From Chloroflexota bacterium (GTDB lineage: Bacteria; Chloroflexota; Anaerolineae; UBA7937; B3-Chlor), in NCBI GenBank assembly GCA_030603665.1, contig JAUVXJ010000004.1, positions 1-64,000 on the forward strand: 64,000 bases of DNA, read 5' to 3'. Positions 44,622 through 54,123 of this stretch are shown here, in pieces. Both the position numbers and the translations under genes were made by a program. The number at the start of each line of letters is the position of its first letter. Position 1 is the first letter of the stretch. The notes beneath the pieces are model-generated. The model did not search any database. It was not told where the DNA came from and saw nothing but the letters and a program-made list of their open reading frames with translations.

Positions 44622-46076
44622 TCAGTCATATGTGAACCCGACGAGTTCCTGTATGAGGTGCTCTGGTTCTAGGCCATCGTATCCCATGTCTTTGACCAGT
44701 TCCTCAGGCCGTAGCTCCTGCCCTCGTCGCCAGAGGGATATCAGGCACTCTCCCGCTTCGCGAGTCGCAAACCACTCGACTCCGAACTGGTCCTCGAGGA
44801 AGTGTCTCAGTTGTACCTCGAAGATCCAGGCACGCAAGTATTGGGCGCAATAGAAGGCGTCGTCTGTGTCAGCGAGATAGTTCTCGGGACCTATAGCTAC
44901 CCCCAACCCATCGCCGAGGATGTTGACGTACTGCTGCTGTGCTTCATCCAGCTCGTTGTGCAACTGTTGTTCGTAGAGCAGCTTGCTTCCGTATCGCCGA
45001 AGGAGCCAGAGCTTCCGGAAACGGACGAGCCTGATGTACTCGGCGCTATCTTCGATGCCCAGTATGCGGCGAAGCCACTGTGGGTTGAGCAGCAGATACT
45101 GGAAGAGGAAGGCATACCCTTCCGTCACCGAGTTGTCCCCCAGGCGCCTGAAGGAGAACGGCAAGTCCTGATCGACGTGCACGAAGTGCTGGGCGTGGCC
45201 TGCTTCATGCAGAAGGCTTGCGTAGTCATCGGGACCGCCGATGGGCTTGGTGACCAGCTTCACTTCCTCCGGGACCCGAATGGGAGCGCAGAAGGCGCGC
45301 GGCGTCTTCAAGGGCCTCGGTTCTATGTCCAGTTCCAGGTTACTTTGACGGGCGAGATCGATACCCATGCCACCCAGTGTGCGGGAGAGGGCAGGGATCA
45401 TGGACTTCTCATGGAAGAGTACATCGAACTTCCTGCCCCGGAACAGGGCCAAAGTGTCGCAGGCGGCGGCATCCTCTATCGGTACGCCCAGACCTTGCAG
45501 GTGCTCTGCCAGTAGTTGGAGGAACACATCTCTCGTCGCACGGAGCAGATTCTGCATCTGCTGCGTAAGCTCTTCGAGTCTGAGGCCTCTTAGCTGATCA
45601 CAAAGTGTTGCGTAGCCTTCGAACCCCAGGCTCTTGGTCTTGTCGTGCAGGCGTCTGAGTCGCTCCACGCGCTCTGCGTTGGCGCTGGCCGTGATCCCAC
45701 GCTCCAACTCGTCGAGCTGGTGGCGACGGGCCATGTCTGGCTCGTTGGACATCATTGGCCTGAGATTATGGTAGGGTACCTGCTGCCTGTCCCATTCCAC
45801 GGTTGCGCTTCTGATCGCATTGGTGACCTGCTCGGTCAGCCCTTTCACCAGGTTCTCCAGATATTCGAGCGTCACCCACTCCGTCAGATACTTATGCTGC
45901 CTATCATGGGTGTCTTCCAAGAGTCTTCTGACCTGGTGCTCGCTGAACAAGTGGGCATACCGCTCATAGATGGGAGTGATGCTCAGTTGTTCCTTGAGGC
46001 CAGACTCCGCCAGGTAGTACTCTCGGTATAGTTCCTGGTGGAACGCTTCTGCTTGCTGCTCGAAATCCTGAATCAT
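44622..46076 (-). CDS. M3-family-like zinc metallopeptidase
   Basis: 484 residues from the ATG at 46076; the open frame extends further upstream but overlaps pdhB and lacks protein-like content. The zinc motif HEAGH (about 290) lies in SLLHEAGHAQHF, followed by the downstream Glu region NSVTEGYAFLFQYLL (about 318), as in oligoendopeptidase F-like peptidases. N-terminal helices are long and charged. No signal peptide is visible, so cytosolic peptide degradation is likely. It follows pdhB by 79 bases. Confidence 0.82.
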   Translation of the reverse strand: MIQDFEQQAEAFHQELYREYYLAESGLKEQLSITPIYERYAHLFSEHQVRRLLEDTHDRQHKYLTEWVTLEYLENLVKGLTEQVTNAIRSATVEWDRQQVPYHNLRPMMSNEPDMARRHQLDELERGITASANAERVERLRRLHDKTKSLGFEGYATLCDQLRGLRLEELTQQMQNLLRATRDVFLQLLAEHLQGLGVPIEDAAACDTLALFRGRKFDVLFHEKSMIPALSRTLGGMGIDLARQSNLELDIEPRPLKTPRAFCAPIRVPEEVKLVTKPIGGPDDYASLLHEAGHAQHFVHVDQDLPFSFRRLGDNSVTEGYAFLFQYLLLNPQWLRRILGIEDSAEYIRLVRFRKLWLLRRYGSKLLYEQQLHNELDEAQQQYVNILGDGLGVAIGPENYLADTDDAFYCAQYLRAWIFEVQLRHFLEDQFGVEWFATREAGECLISLWRRGQELRPEELVKDMGYDGLEPEHLIQELVGFTYD

Positions 46077-46155
46077 CTGATCATGGTGGTGTGGCCCGTA
46101 TCTAGGAGAGGGGGTGTTGTCGGCCTTGTGGAGAGTTGTGTCGCATCTGGCTTGA

Positions 46156-47133
46156 TCAACCCACCAGTTCCCTGGCGGCTGCGACGATATCCTCCACCTG
46201 GGGCACCATGCGGCGCTCCAGGTTGCGATTGTACGGCACTGGGATGTCCAGACCAGCAAGCCGCACGATGGGGGCGTCGAGATAGTTGAAAGCGTCACTC
46301 TCGACGATGCGAGCCGCTATCTCTGCTCCCGCACCCCCTGTCTTGCAGGCTTCATGGGCGATGAGCACCCTGCCGGTCTTGATGACCGATTTGAAAATGG
46401 TCTCCTCGTCCAGGGGTTTCAGAGTCCGCGGGTCAACGACCTCTGCGTCGATGCCTTGCCCGGCTAGGGTCTCTGCCGCTGCCAACACGCGGGGAACCAT
46501 GATAGACGTGGCCACGATGGTCAGATCTCTGCCAGTCCGCTTCACATCTGCCGTTCCCAGGGGAATGGTGTATTCCTCCTCAGGTACCGGCCCCTTGGTC
46601 TTGTAGAGTAGCTTGTGCTCCACAAAGATGACAGGGTTATCGTCTCGGATCGAGGCGACTAGAAGGCCCTTCGCATCATACGGAGTGCTGGGCATGACCA
46701 CCTTCAATCCTGGTACGTGAACGAACCAGGCCTCCAAGCTCTGCGAGTGGTGGGCGGCTGCCCCAGTGCCGGATCCGCCAGGCGTACGGAGTACGAGGGG
46801 CACCTTCGCCTTTCCGCCAAACATAAAGCGCAACTTAGCCGCCTGGTTGACTAGCTGATCCATGGCGATGGTGGTGAAGTCCATGAACATGATCTCCGCC
46901 ACAGGGCGCATGCCCATGAGGGCCGCCCCTGTGGCGGCACCCATGATGCCGGCTTCGGAGATAGGCGTATCCCGTACTCTGTCCTCACCAAACTCGTCCA
47001 CGAGGCCGTAGGAGACTCCGAAGGCGCCACCGTATGTGCCGACGTCCTCTCCAATCAGGAACACCGAATCGTCTCGGATCATCTCTTCGCGCAGCGCTTC
47101 GCGCACTGCCTCGGCGTAGGTCATTTCCTTCAT
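46156..47133 (-). CDS. pdhB: Pyruvate/2-oxo acid dehydrogenase E1 beta subunit
   Basis: 325 residues. Transketolase-like beta subunit blocks: [14 protein letters not shown] at the start, [17 protein letters not shown] (about 25-41), [20 protein letters not shown] (about 55), APGG-type [28 protein letters not shown] (shortened here; about 117-144) and [16 protein letters not shown] (about 233). It pairs with the alpha subunit encoded directly before it. No E2 or E3 genes are in the window, so they may lie elsewhere, or the pair may serve acetoin or branched-chain substrates. Confidence 0.92.
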   Translation of the reverse strand: MKEMTYAEAVREALREEMIRDDSVFLIGEDVGTYGGAFGVSYGLVDEFGEDRVRDTPISEAGIMGAATGAALMGMRPVAEIMFMDFTTIAMDQLVNQAAKLRFMFGGKAKVPLVLRTPGGSGTGAAAHHSQSLEAWFVHVPGLKVVMPSTPYDAKGLLVASIRDDNPVIFVEHKLLYKTKGPVPEEEYTIPLGTADVKRTGRDLTIVATSIMVPRVLAAAETLAGQGIDAEVVDPRTLKPLDEETIFKSVIKTGRVLIAHEACKTGGAGAEIAARIVESDAFNYLDAPIVRLAGLDIPVPYNRNLERRMVPQVEDIVAAARELVG

Positions 47134-48093
47134 CTACGCGTATACTCCTTCGAGTATGGTATCCGGGTCAGGTTCGGCGCTCGACTTGGCGAACTCCACC
47201 GCCTCGGCGATGGTGCGACTAGCCTGTTCTTCGAATCCGGCAGCCTCTTGGTCAGTGATCACTCCCTCGGTGAGGAGCCTTTCGCGAAACAGCTTGATCG
47301 GATCTCTCCGCTTCCAGGCCTCGATCTCGTCTTTGGTCCGATATCGCTCCTGATCGCTCTTGGAGTGCCCTTTCCAGCGGTACGTAACGCACTCGAGAAG
47401 GGTTGGCCCTCCGCCTGACCTTGCCCTGTCCACGGCCTTGGCTGCGGCTTCGTAGACTTCCAGCACGTCATTGCCGTCCACTGTGACGCCGACCATCCCG
47501 TAGCCATCTGCTCGCTGGGCTATCCTCTCTATCTTGAACGCTCGGTTGGTGGACATAGACATCCCATACTGGTTGTTCTCGCAAACGTAGACCACGGGCA
47601 GTGTCCAGATGGCGGCCATGTTCAGCGCCTCGTGGAACGCGCCCTGGTTGGCTGCGCCGTCTCCAAAGAAGCCCATCACTATCTCGTCAGTCTGTCTCAT
47701 CTTCAGGCTGAGTCCGACCCCCACGGCCAAAGGGATTCCGCCGCCAACCACTCCATTGGCTCCCAGGTTCCTGCCTTCTATGTCCGCGATGTGCATAGAG
47801 CCGCCTCTTCCGCGACAGTAACCGGTTTCCTTGCCCAGAAATTCGGCCATCATCAAGTTGATGTCAGCCCCCTTCGCAATACAGTGCCCATGTCCGCGAT
47901 GGGTGCTGAGGATGTAGTCTTCGTCTCGGAGGGCGAAAACGCTGCCCACAGCCGAAGCCTCTTGCCCGATGGAGAGGTGCATCGTACCATGTACCAAGCC
48001 TCGCGCAAAGAGGTCGTCTACCGTCTCCTCGAAGATGCGGATCTCGTACATCTTGCTGAGCATCCTCACACAGAGCTCCCGTTTCAGTTTCAC
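47134..48093 (-). CDS. pdhA: Pyruvate/2-oxo acid dehydrogenase E1 alpha subunit
   Basis: 319 residues from the GTG at 48093, with GGAGG nine bases upstream; a longer open frame crosses the promoter and is not used. The thiamine diphosphate motif [17 protein letters not shown] (about 163-179) with CENNQYGMS, and [12 protein letters not shown] (about 66), identify E1 alpha. [10 protein letters not shown] (about 245) is the phosphorylation-loop region in relatives. It abuts pdhB with no gap. The preference between pyruvate, acetoin and branched-chain substrates is not resolved. Confidence 0.92.
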   Translation of the reverse strand: MKLKRELCVRMLSKMYEIRIFEETVDDLFARGLVHGTMHLSIGQEASAVGSVFALRDEDYILSTHRGHGHCIAKGADINLMMAEFLGKETGYCRGRGGSMHIADIEGRNLGANGVVGGGIPLAVGVGLSLKMRQTDEIVMGFFGDGAANQGAFHEALNMAAIWTLPVVYVCENNQYGMSMSTNRAFKIERIAQRADGYGMVGVTVDGNDVLEVYEAAAKAVDRARSGGGPTLLECVTYRWKGHSKSDQERYRTKDEIEAWKRRDPIKLFRERLLTEGVITDQEAAGFEEQASRTIAEAVEFAKSSAEPDPDTILEGVYA

Positions 48094-48115
48094 AGTGCTG
48101 TTCCTCCAGGGAGTT

Positions 48116-48144
48116 ATTCTAGTCCGTTGCTCCTTGATAGTCAA
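48116..48144 (-). promoter_or_regulatory. Promoter of pdhAB
   Basis: Minus-strand TTGACT (48139-48144) and TAGAAT (48116-48121) are 17 bases apart, 23 bases from the pdhA start codon. The ribosome site GGAGG lies in the very short leader. Confidence 0.65.
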
Positions 48145-48311
48145 CGATGGTACCCATAGCCTATTGACATGGACCCTAAGCCCATACGAGAATTCAGGTG
48201 TGATTAGGCGGGCTTGACTTTCGCGACGACGACGGCCCGCAGCTCGTTGTAAGCCGGACCACTGGTGCTGGGGCAACTGGCAGGCTCCGCGTTTCCCTCG
48301 CCTGGGGTGCC

Positions 48312-48397
48312 GGACGTCGCCGGGCTGGATTCAGAGACCAGAAACTGGCCAATTCGGGACTGTCATGTGGGGGTGGCTGACTCGACGCGCATCCAGC
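48312..48397. repeat. 86-base repeat, copy A
   Basis: This sequence recurs at 52308-52394 in the same orientation with about 88% identity and one single-base gap. Both copies carry the inverted ends GCTGGAT (48324-48330) and ATCCAGC (48391-48397) and an internal CCAG-AAA-CTGG hairpin. It lies just past the 3' end of the decayed transposase. A small non-autonomous palindromic element is the best fit. Confidence 0.75.
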
Positions 48398-48425
48398 GGT
48401 TTCTTGGAGAAGGGTCGGCTCATTC

Positions 48426-49406
48426 GTGAACGTGACCTGGTCGGAGACATCGTCTACAGATCGGAGCTGTGGATCGAAGAGGGGGATGTGGTCCAAGAAG
48501 TGGGGGTGGAAAGGCCATGAAGTGAGGGTCATTGATCTGGGTCCGTTGCTGAACTGCCTGGAAGGGCGTCTTCTTCAGATTCAAGTTTGGCCTCTCCAGG
48601 TCATAGAACTCATCTTCGATGCGGCCGTGGAAGTTCTCGACCACGCGAGTGAAGAGGCTATCCCTCTTGGCAGTGATAGAGCCAATGAACTCAGAGCCGT
48701 TGTCGGTTTGGATGGTGATCTGAGAGAGGTCGAGGCCATGGGAGCGGAAGTGATCCAGGCAGGGGGCAATGGCCTTGGCGGAGTTGAAGGTCATGAGTTG
48801 AAGGGCATGGCAGATGAGAGTAGTACCGGTGAGCACGTCTTTCATCGTGTATTCGAACTTGGGCAAGATGCGGCGCAACACGAGGGCGTAGATCTGGGGG
48901 ATATCGTTCAGATACTTGACGTCGACTTGCCTGTGGGCAAGGGGCCGCAGGTGCTTCCGGTAGAGAGCCATGTGGCGTTTCTTCTGATACTTCTTCCTTC
49001 TGGGGCGGGTGAGCTTGAGTTCATGAAGTACCCGGTTTGTGGTGGAGGATGACATCTTGATGCCATACCGTTGCTCGAGGAGGAGTTGGATTTCTTCCTG
49101 GCCGATTCTGGTTTTGGGTCTCCGGCCATGATTGGTTCTGAGGTTGGCTATGAGTTCCCGGTGATCCTGCGAGGTCTTGTGAGGGCAGTGGTGAGGGCAT
49201 TGAGGGAGGTCCCAGAGACCTTTCCAGCCGTGGGCCTTGTACCGTTTGACCCACTTGGTCACCGTGGGGCGAGAGGTTCTGAAGACCCTGGCGGTGTAGG
49301 AGACGTTCTCCCCATGGTCAAGGAAGAACCTGATCATCGGCCGGCGGATGCCCTGAGGCTTCCTGGAATCTGTGACACGCTCATAGTACGATTCATTGGG
49401 AGTCAT
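48426..49406 (-). pseudogene. Decayed IS481-like DDE transposase
   Basis: From the ATG at 49406 a helix-turn-helix region (SYTARVFRTSRPTVTKWVKRY) leads to an rve-type catalytic core: Asp in QVDVKYLND, Asp in QTDNGSEFIGS and Glu in NFHGRIEDEFYD. About 20 residues usually between the second Asp and the Glu are missing (R-V-V-E joins directly to N-F-H-G). Near 48530 the frame shifts: the expected tail (FLDHIPLFDPQLRSVDD) continues in another frame to about 48426. Internal deletion plus frameshift make it non-functional. Terminal inverted repeats could not be delimited. Confidence 0.8.
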
Positions 49407-50169
49407 GGTATCGCCTCCGCACATCCCCAAGGTTGTGGTAGGTGAGGAATTGACCACATACTCAACCCAGAAGATTGCCTCAGGGTGTAAACCATGTTCC
49501 CGACGAGTTCTCCGCCAGGTTGACAAGAGAGAGCTAATTTGGCAGAATTCCGGCGCTGGTGTCCTCTTCGAGCAGAGGCCCGCGCAGGTGGTGCTCTCGC
49601 GGTGCTAGGCACGAAGCCTGGAATCGTGCCCCTGTTGCTCGGATTCAGTTGCGAGCGCTGCTTGACTCAGGGAAGTGCAGCCTGCGTCGGCGGTGGTACG
49701 CGCCAGGTGTCTGTGCCACTGACCCGTGGCGCGGAGCGTATGCTGAAGCACGGCAGTGTTTGGGGTGCGGGCGAGGGGGATTGCTTGGATCAAATCCGAC
49801 CCAATGAGGGGCGGGCAGATGGGACTTCAAGAGGCTGCAACGGGGCGGTCTTTCAAGCCTGCAACGTACACTCTGTCGTGGCTCTCGTGAGGCTGTTCTC
49901 TGGCTCGTCGTGAGACACCATCTGTTGGCGGGTCGGCGGACGGACTTCGCGGTCATCGGTAGATTGTCCTGAGACTCCGGAGTGATTGGTATTCGGCCAC
50001 ACTGATCTGTACAGATCAGAGGACCGTGATCGCTCGTGGAACAGACTCGGAGCCGAGTTCTTGTAGTGGGTAGGCGCCGAGGATGGCGCTGCAACGTCTT
50101 GTCGCGTGCCCCATTTTGTCACCTGCGCCGCGCGAGAGGCGCGCTACTTGGACGAGGTACGGAGCACAC
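49407..50169. other. 763-base region between transposase remnant and membrane protein gene
   Basis: No protein-like frame is seen. It may hold the remaining end of the insertion element. A promoter-like pair on the plus strand, TTGACA (49520-49525) and CAGAAT (49543-49548) with 17 bases between, is weak. A perfect 18-base palindrome lies at 50002-50019. GGAG at 50161-50164 is the ribosome site of the next gene. Confidence 0.45.
50002..50019. promoter_or_regulatory. Perfect 18-base palindrome, possible operator
   Basis: CTGATCTGTACAGATCAG is identical to its own reverse complement with no spacer. It lies about 150 bases upstream of the membrane glycosyltransferase-like gene. Size and symmetry suit a dimeric regulator; no dedicated regulator gene is adjacent. 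Confidence 0.4.
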
Positions 50170-52263
50170 ATGGCAATGGCACATCTTGGTTCTATGGCGC
50201 AATCGGCGAAGCGGCGGGTGCTGGCGTACTGGATCCTCGCCGCGTTCGCTGCCGTGGTGATGGTGTTCTTAGTCCACAGCTTCGCCTACTTCGCCTGGGG
50301 GGTGGACGACTCCGGCCTCGTCTTTCGATACGCGGTCAACCTCGCGGAAGGGCGTGGGCTCGTGTACAACCCAGGAGAGAGGGTCGAGGGATTCTCAGAC
50401 TTCGGCTACGTACTGATGATGAGCGTTGCCTACGCGGCGCTAGGGCTTCGAGGTAGGCCAGAAGTCCTGTTTGTCGTTGCCAAGTTCGTGGGCCTGACAT
50501 GCTCGGTTGCGGCCCTCTGCCTTACCTACACTGTAGCCACCCGCTTTCTGCGCCTGGAAGCCCGATGGGCGCTGTTCGCCTGCTTGATGCTTGCAGCAAG
50601 TGGCCCCTTTGCCATCTGGGCCGTTGGGGCGCTCGAGACCAACGTGGTGCTCTGCGCACTCGTCGCCACCGTGTACGCCTACCTCAGGTACCAGGAGCGG
50701 CGTATGCGCTCTGCTGAGTGGGGGAGTGTGGTGAGGAGCGCATGCTTGTGCGGTGTTGGCCTATCGTGTCTGACGCTGCTCCGGGCGGACGGGTTCGTAT
50801 TCGCTGGGATAGTTGGCGCTTATTGGTTGCTCGCCCGTGTTCGGGCGAAGCAAATCGGATGGGCGGACTGGCCTGTGATTCTCTTCCCAATGCTCACCCT
50901 CTTTGCCTACGAGGCATGGCGGCTGGGGTATTACGGCTACCCGCTCCCCAATACGTACTACGCCAAGGTTGGGCCGCTATGGTCCCCAGCAGTGTTGGTC
51001 GAGGGCTTCCGAGACTACTTAGAGCCCTATCTTGACACGCTGGGCGGGACGGGTTTGGTGTTGGGTCTCGCAGCCCTTAGCGTTTACAGGGAGGGCAAGC
51101 AAGCTTCTCGATTCCTGGCGTTCGTGTGTGTCAGCTATGTAGCATTTGTGATGCTCATCGGGGGGGACTGGATGCCAGGGTATCGTCGACTAGTTCCCAT
51201 CATCCCTCTGTTGCTGCTCTTGGTTGTAAAGGGGGCACGCCATGCGCTGCGAGCTCTGGGTTTGAGCCTACAGAGCACCAGTGGAGGCGTTGCGGTCTGT
51301 GTGGGCATCGCTACTGTGCTCGTACTGCAGCAGATCCTGGCGGGCGTTGGGATGCTTGACTGGGAGCGTCAGAGATGGGGTCGCGAAGTCTGGTACGCGC
51401 ACCCCACTTTCGACGCCAGGGAGCTGGTGCCATACTGGGACGTTGCCACATGGCTTCGCGACCATGCAGATGACTCTGCGTTGCTGGCAACTCACCAGGC
51501 GGGTTTCATCCCTCTACTCACCGAGCTTCGCACAATCGACACCTTTGGCCTGACAGATGTAACGTTAGCTCATACGCCCGAAGGCGAGGGCGCGGTTCTT
51601 AAGGGAAGGGCTGGGCTGTGGTACCGGCTTCGTCAGGCGCCGGCGGTCGCTCCAGGGGAGAGGTACATCGTGGAGCGGAGACCTGATCTGTACGTACTGT
51701 ATACCATCTGGAGCAAAGGCTCACCCCAGTACCTCGCTGGCGGAGAGTATGCCCTGTTGGAGTCCGACCTATACGGATTCGACGTGTATGTCCCATCTGG
51801 GTGCCCGGACAGGGTCTTGATGAACGTCGCTTCCTTTGGGAACGCTTCGACGACCCATAGCGACCACGACTCTTCGGGCACGTCGGGAAACGTATTCGAT
51901 GGCGGGACCTGGACAAGCGGATGCAATGACGACGCTTGGATCGAGTCGGTTTTCGATCGCCCGTTCCGTGTGGAACGAGTGGCTGTTGGGATTGCCGGCA
52001 CAGACATCACGACCGACGACAGCATCATAGAGTTCATGCTACTGGGCCTCGACGACAACTACGTGGTGGTGGAGGAGTTGAGAGAGATGAATGTCAACTG
52101 GCCAACGGCCAGCGACGGTGGTGTACTCAACTCGGTGCCTTACTACGAAGTGGAGTTGTCGCAACCCCTGGTGGCCAAAGGCTTCAGGATGCATCTGCAC
52201 GGACACGGCTGGTTTCTCGCCAGCGATGTACGTGTCCTGGGAAGAGCAATCTGTTCTGAGTAG
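50170..52263 (+). CDS. Large membrane glycosyltransferase-like protein
   Basis: 697 residues from the ATG at 50170 (GGAG five bases upstream). About ten transmembrane segments fill residues 20-390. The first extracytoplasmic loop carries WGVDDSGLVFRYAVNLAEG, then GLVYNPGERVEGFSDFGY, and later YYGYPLPNTYYAK; these are typical of GT-C arabinofuranosyltransferase-like proteins. The DD pair is the likely catalytic site. The C-terminal about 160 residues form a soluble beta-rich, discoidin-like domain. It probably transfers a lipid-linked sugar outside the membrane. It is flanked by an 86-base repeat and a transposase remnant, which suggests acquisition by transfer. Confidence 0.75.
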   Translation: MAMAHLGSMAQSAKRRVLAYWILAAFAAVVMVFLVHSFAYFAWGVDDSGLVFRYAVNLAEGRGLVYNPGERVEGFSDFGYVLMMSVAYAALGLRGRPEVLFVVAKFVGLTCSVAALCLTYTVATRFLRLEARWALFACLMLAASGPFAIWAVGALETNVVLCALVATVYAYLRYQERRMRSAEWGSVVRSACLCGVGLSCLTLLRADGFVFAGIVGAYWLLARVRAKQIGWADWPVILFPMLTLFAYEAWRLGYYGYPLPNTYYAKVGPLWSPAVLVEGFRDYLEPYLDTLGGTGLVLGLAALSVYREGKQASRFLAFVCVSYVAFVMLIGGDWMPGYRRLVPIIPLLLLLVVKGARHALRALGLSLQSTSGGVAVCVGIATVLVLQQILAGVGMLDWERQRWGREVWYAHPTFDARELVPYWDVATWLRDHADDSALLATHQAGFIPLLTELRTIDTFGLTDVTLAHTPEGEGAVLKGRAGLWYRLRQAPAVAPGERYIVERRPDLYVLYTIWSKGSPQYLAGGEYALLESDLYGFDVYVPSGCPDRVLMNVASFGNASTTHSDHDSSGTSGNVFDGGTWTSGCNDDAWIESVFDRPFRVERVAVGIAGTDITTDDSIIEFMLLGLDDNYVVVEELREMNVNWPTASDGGVLNSVPYYEVELSQPLVAKGFRMHLHGHGWFLASDVRVLGRAICSE

Positions 52264-52307
52264 CGGCTGCTGCAATTGCCTCGCTCCGCCCATGGATTGG
52301 GGCTGCT

Positions 52308-52394
52308 GGACGTCGAGGGGCTGGATTCAGAGACCAGAAACTGGCCAATTCGGGACCGCCATGCGAGGGATGGCTGACTCGACGCGCATCCAGC
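52308..52394. repeat. 86-base repeat, copy B
   Basis: Second copy of the repeat at 48312-48397, in the same orientation. The GCTGGAT and ATCCAGC ends and the CCAG-AAA-CTGG hairpin are conserved; most differences lie between C-G-G-G-A-C and T-G-G-C-T-G. It begins 45 bases after the membrane protein stop, so the two copies bracket about 3.9 kb. Confidence 0.75.
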
Positions 52395-52444
52395 AGTCCC
52401 GTAATTGGAGGTTGCTCATTGCTTGGCTCGCTTACGGGCTCCGG

Positions 52445-52473
52445 TTGACTCCAAGGCGCGGTCGGTGTATAAT
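52445..52473 (+). promoter_or_regulatory. Strong sigma70 promoter of the PATAN/GTPase operon
   Basis: TTGACT (52445-52450) and a perfect TATAAT (52468-52473) are separated by 17 bases. Transcription would start near 52480, seven bases before a tandem GGTGCAC repeat, and about 120 bases before the first gene. Confidence 0.75.
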
Positions 52474-52486
52474 CAGCGTTCGCTTA

Positions 52487-52504
52487 GGTGCACGGTGCAC
52501 GGTG
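52487..52504 (+). repeat. Tandem GGTGCAC repeat at the transcription start
   Basis: Two and a half copies of the 7-base unit GGTGCAC lie directly after the predicted start site. GTGCAC is itself a palindrome, so each unit holds a dyad. Phased sites immediately downstream of a strong promoter could bind a regulator; this is inference. Confidence 0.45.
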
Positions 52505-52601
52505 TGTTGCGGATTCGAGTACGAGGTACGAGCCCGTGCCCCCCTGGTTTCGTAGAGTCAACCGCAGGGTCTGGCCCTTGTAGCGTGCGGAGGGGCGGAA
52601 G

Positions 52602-53417
52602 ATGGCTTTGAAAGGCAACCTGAAGGACTTCAACGTCACTCAGCTCTTCAATCTCATCAATCTCGCCCACAAGACCGGTTCCCTGACCGTCGAGGAGCGC
52701 GGCAGGAGGGCAGAGGTCTGCTTCAAGGCGGGCAAGCTGGTCTATGCATCTCTGAATGGGCAGGACGATGGGCTGATTGGTGTGCTCGAGAAGGCGGGGA
52801 AGATCAGTCCTGAGCAGTCACGCGTGATCCGCGCCCGATCCAAGACCAACGCCGACAAGGAGTTGGGTCTTCTGCTGATCAATGCAGGCTACGTGACGCA
52901 GGATGACATCGTGCGAAGCGTCCGCTCCCACACCCTGGACGTGGTGTACCTGCTATTCACCTGGAGCGATGGGTCGTTTCGCTTCGAACCCAACAAGTTG
53001 CCGGCCGAGGGAGCGATTACCGTTCCCATCAAGCTTGAGAACATCATCATGGAGGGCAGCCGCCGTGTCAAGGAGTACGAAATGCTCCAGGACGAGCTGC
53101 CTGACTTGGACATGGCCCTGCGGTTTACAGAGCGCCCAGATGCCAGACTTCACGACATCAACCTCACCGTTGAGGAGTGGAGGGTGATCTCCTTCATCAA
53201 TCCGCGCAATACGATCAGACAGATCGCCAAGGCCAACTCGATCGGCGACTTTCAGATCCGCAGGATCGTGTATGGTCTGCTCTCAGCAGGTCTCGTCGAA
53301 TTGATCATGCCAGAGGGACCGAAGATGGTCCCCGACGCGTCAGAGGCTGCCAGCGCGCCCCCCCCGGTGAAACGGAGTCTGATTCTTCGCCTCATCGATA
53401 GGGTCAAGAGAATGTAG
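52602..53417 (+). CDS. PATAN/DUF4388-domain protein
   Basis: 271 residues. The N-terminus (ALKGNLKDFNVTQLFNLINLAHKTGSL, with FKAGKLVYA near 41) is the DUF4388/PATAN pattern found in signal transduction proteins. A second block from about 90 to 150 (LLLINAGYVTQDDIV, LFTWSDGSFRFEPN) repeats the PATAN-like layout. The C-terminal third has a winged-helix look (RNTIRQIAKANSIGDFQIRRIVYGLLSAGLVELI). It probably binds partners rather than catalysing. It leads an operon with an MglA-like GTPase and a roadblock protein. Confidence 0.85.
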   Translation: MALKGNLKDFNVTQLFNLINLAHKTGSLTVEERGRRAEVCFKAGKLVYASLNGQDDGLIGVLEKAGKISPEQSRVIRARSKTNADKELGLLLINAGYVTQDDIVRSVRSHTLDVVYLLFTWSDGSFRFEPNKLPAEGAITVPIKLENIIMEGSRRVKEYEMLQDELPDLDMALRFTERPDARLHDINLTVEEWRVISFINPRNTIRQIAKANSIGDFQIRRIVYGLLSAGLVELIMPEGPKMVPDASEAASAPPPVKRSLILRLIDRVKRM

Positions 53418-53476
53418 GCAATAGTTCTCCTGCATCCCGATGTGGCTGCACGAATCGGCTCCAGCATGGTGTCTAG

Positions 53477-54010
53477 ATGGAAACCGTGAAGATAGTAGTC
53501 ACTGGACCTTTCAATGCCGGCAAGACTGAGTTCATCAGTAGTATCAGTGAGATAGAGGTCGTATCCACCGAGCGGAGAATCACGGACGGATCGCGAGCCG
53601 TGAAGAGAGAGACCACGGTGGCCATGGATTTCGGCCGAATCACGGTCGATGATGGTCTGATACTGCACCTCTTCGGCACTCCAGGCCAGACACGATTCAA
53701 CTTCATGTGGGATATACTTTCGGAAGGCATGTTGGGCTTCGTGGTGTTGGTAGACAGTGCTCGGCCCGAGACCTTCCGTGAGGCCAAGACCCTACTAGAT
53801 CGTTTCCGAAGGTACTCTGCTACACCATACGTGATAGCTGCGAACAAACAAGACATGGCGGATGCCTGGCCCCCGGAAGACCTACGTATCGCGCTGAGAG
53901 CGTCTTCCGCCACGAAGGTCCTGTCCTGTGTTGCCACGAACCATGCGAGCGTGAAGGAAGTCCTTCTTGATCTGCTGTATTCCATCCTGGAGTCGGCTCG
54001 GGGAGACTAG
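53477..54010 (+). CDS. MglA/Rab-like small GTPase
   Basis: 177 residues. Nucleotide-binding motifs: G1 GPFNAGKTEF (about 9-18), G3 LFGTPGQTRF (the D-x-x-G Asp replaced by T, as in MglA-type proteins, about 70-79), G4 NKQDMADA (about 122-129). The switch region contains RAVKRETTVAMDFG. Such bacterial GTPases act with roadblock proteins in cell polarity or gene control. The neighbouring roadblock gene lies 114 bases downstream, and the PATAN protein 60 bases upstream. Confidence 0.88.
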   Translation: METVKIVVTGPFNAGKTEFISSISEIEVVSTERRITDGSRAVKRETTVAMDFGRITVDDGLILHLFGTPGQTRFNFMWDILSEGMLGFVVLVDSARPETFREAKTLLDRFRRYSATPYVIAANKQDMADAWPPEDLRIALRASSATKVLSCVATNHASVKEVLLDLLYSILESARGD

Positions 54011-54123
54011 GGGTTCGGTACGGAGAAAGGTTCGGGGCGGCTTCCGTCGACCGCTGTAGGTGGACAGACCGCTCTACGGGGTCTGGGGATGGGGGCTTTC
54101 GACTTGCCCAAGGAGAGAGACTG

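Noticed and set aside
46077..46298. 74-residue N-terminal extension of the M3-type peptidase
   Set aside because: It overlaps pdhB out of frame and its residues are Trp/Arg-rich and unlike the family; the ATG at 46076 is used.
48094..48276. 61-residue N-terminal extension of pdhA
   Set aside because: It crosses the TTGACT/TAGAAT promoter; GGAGG supports the GTG at 48093.
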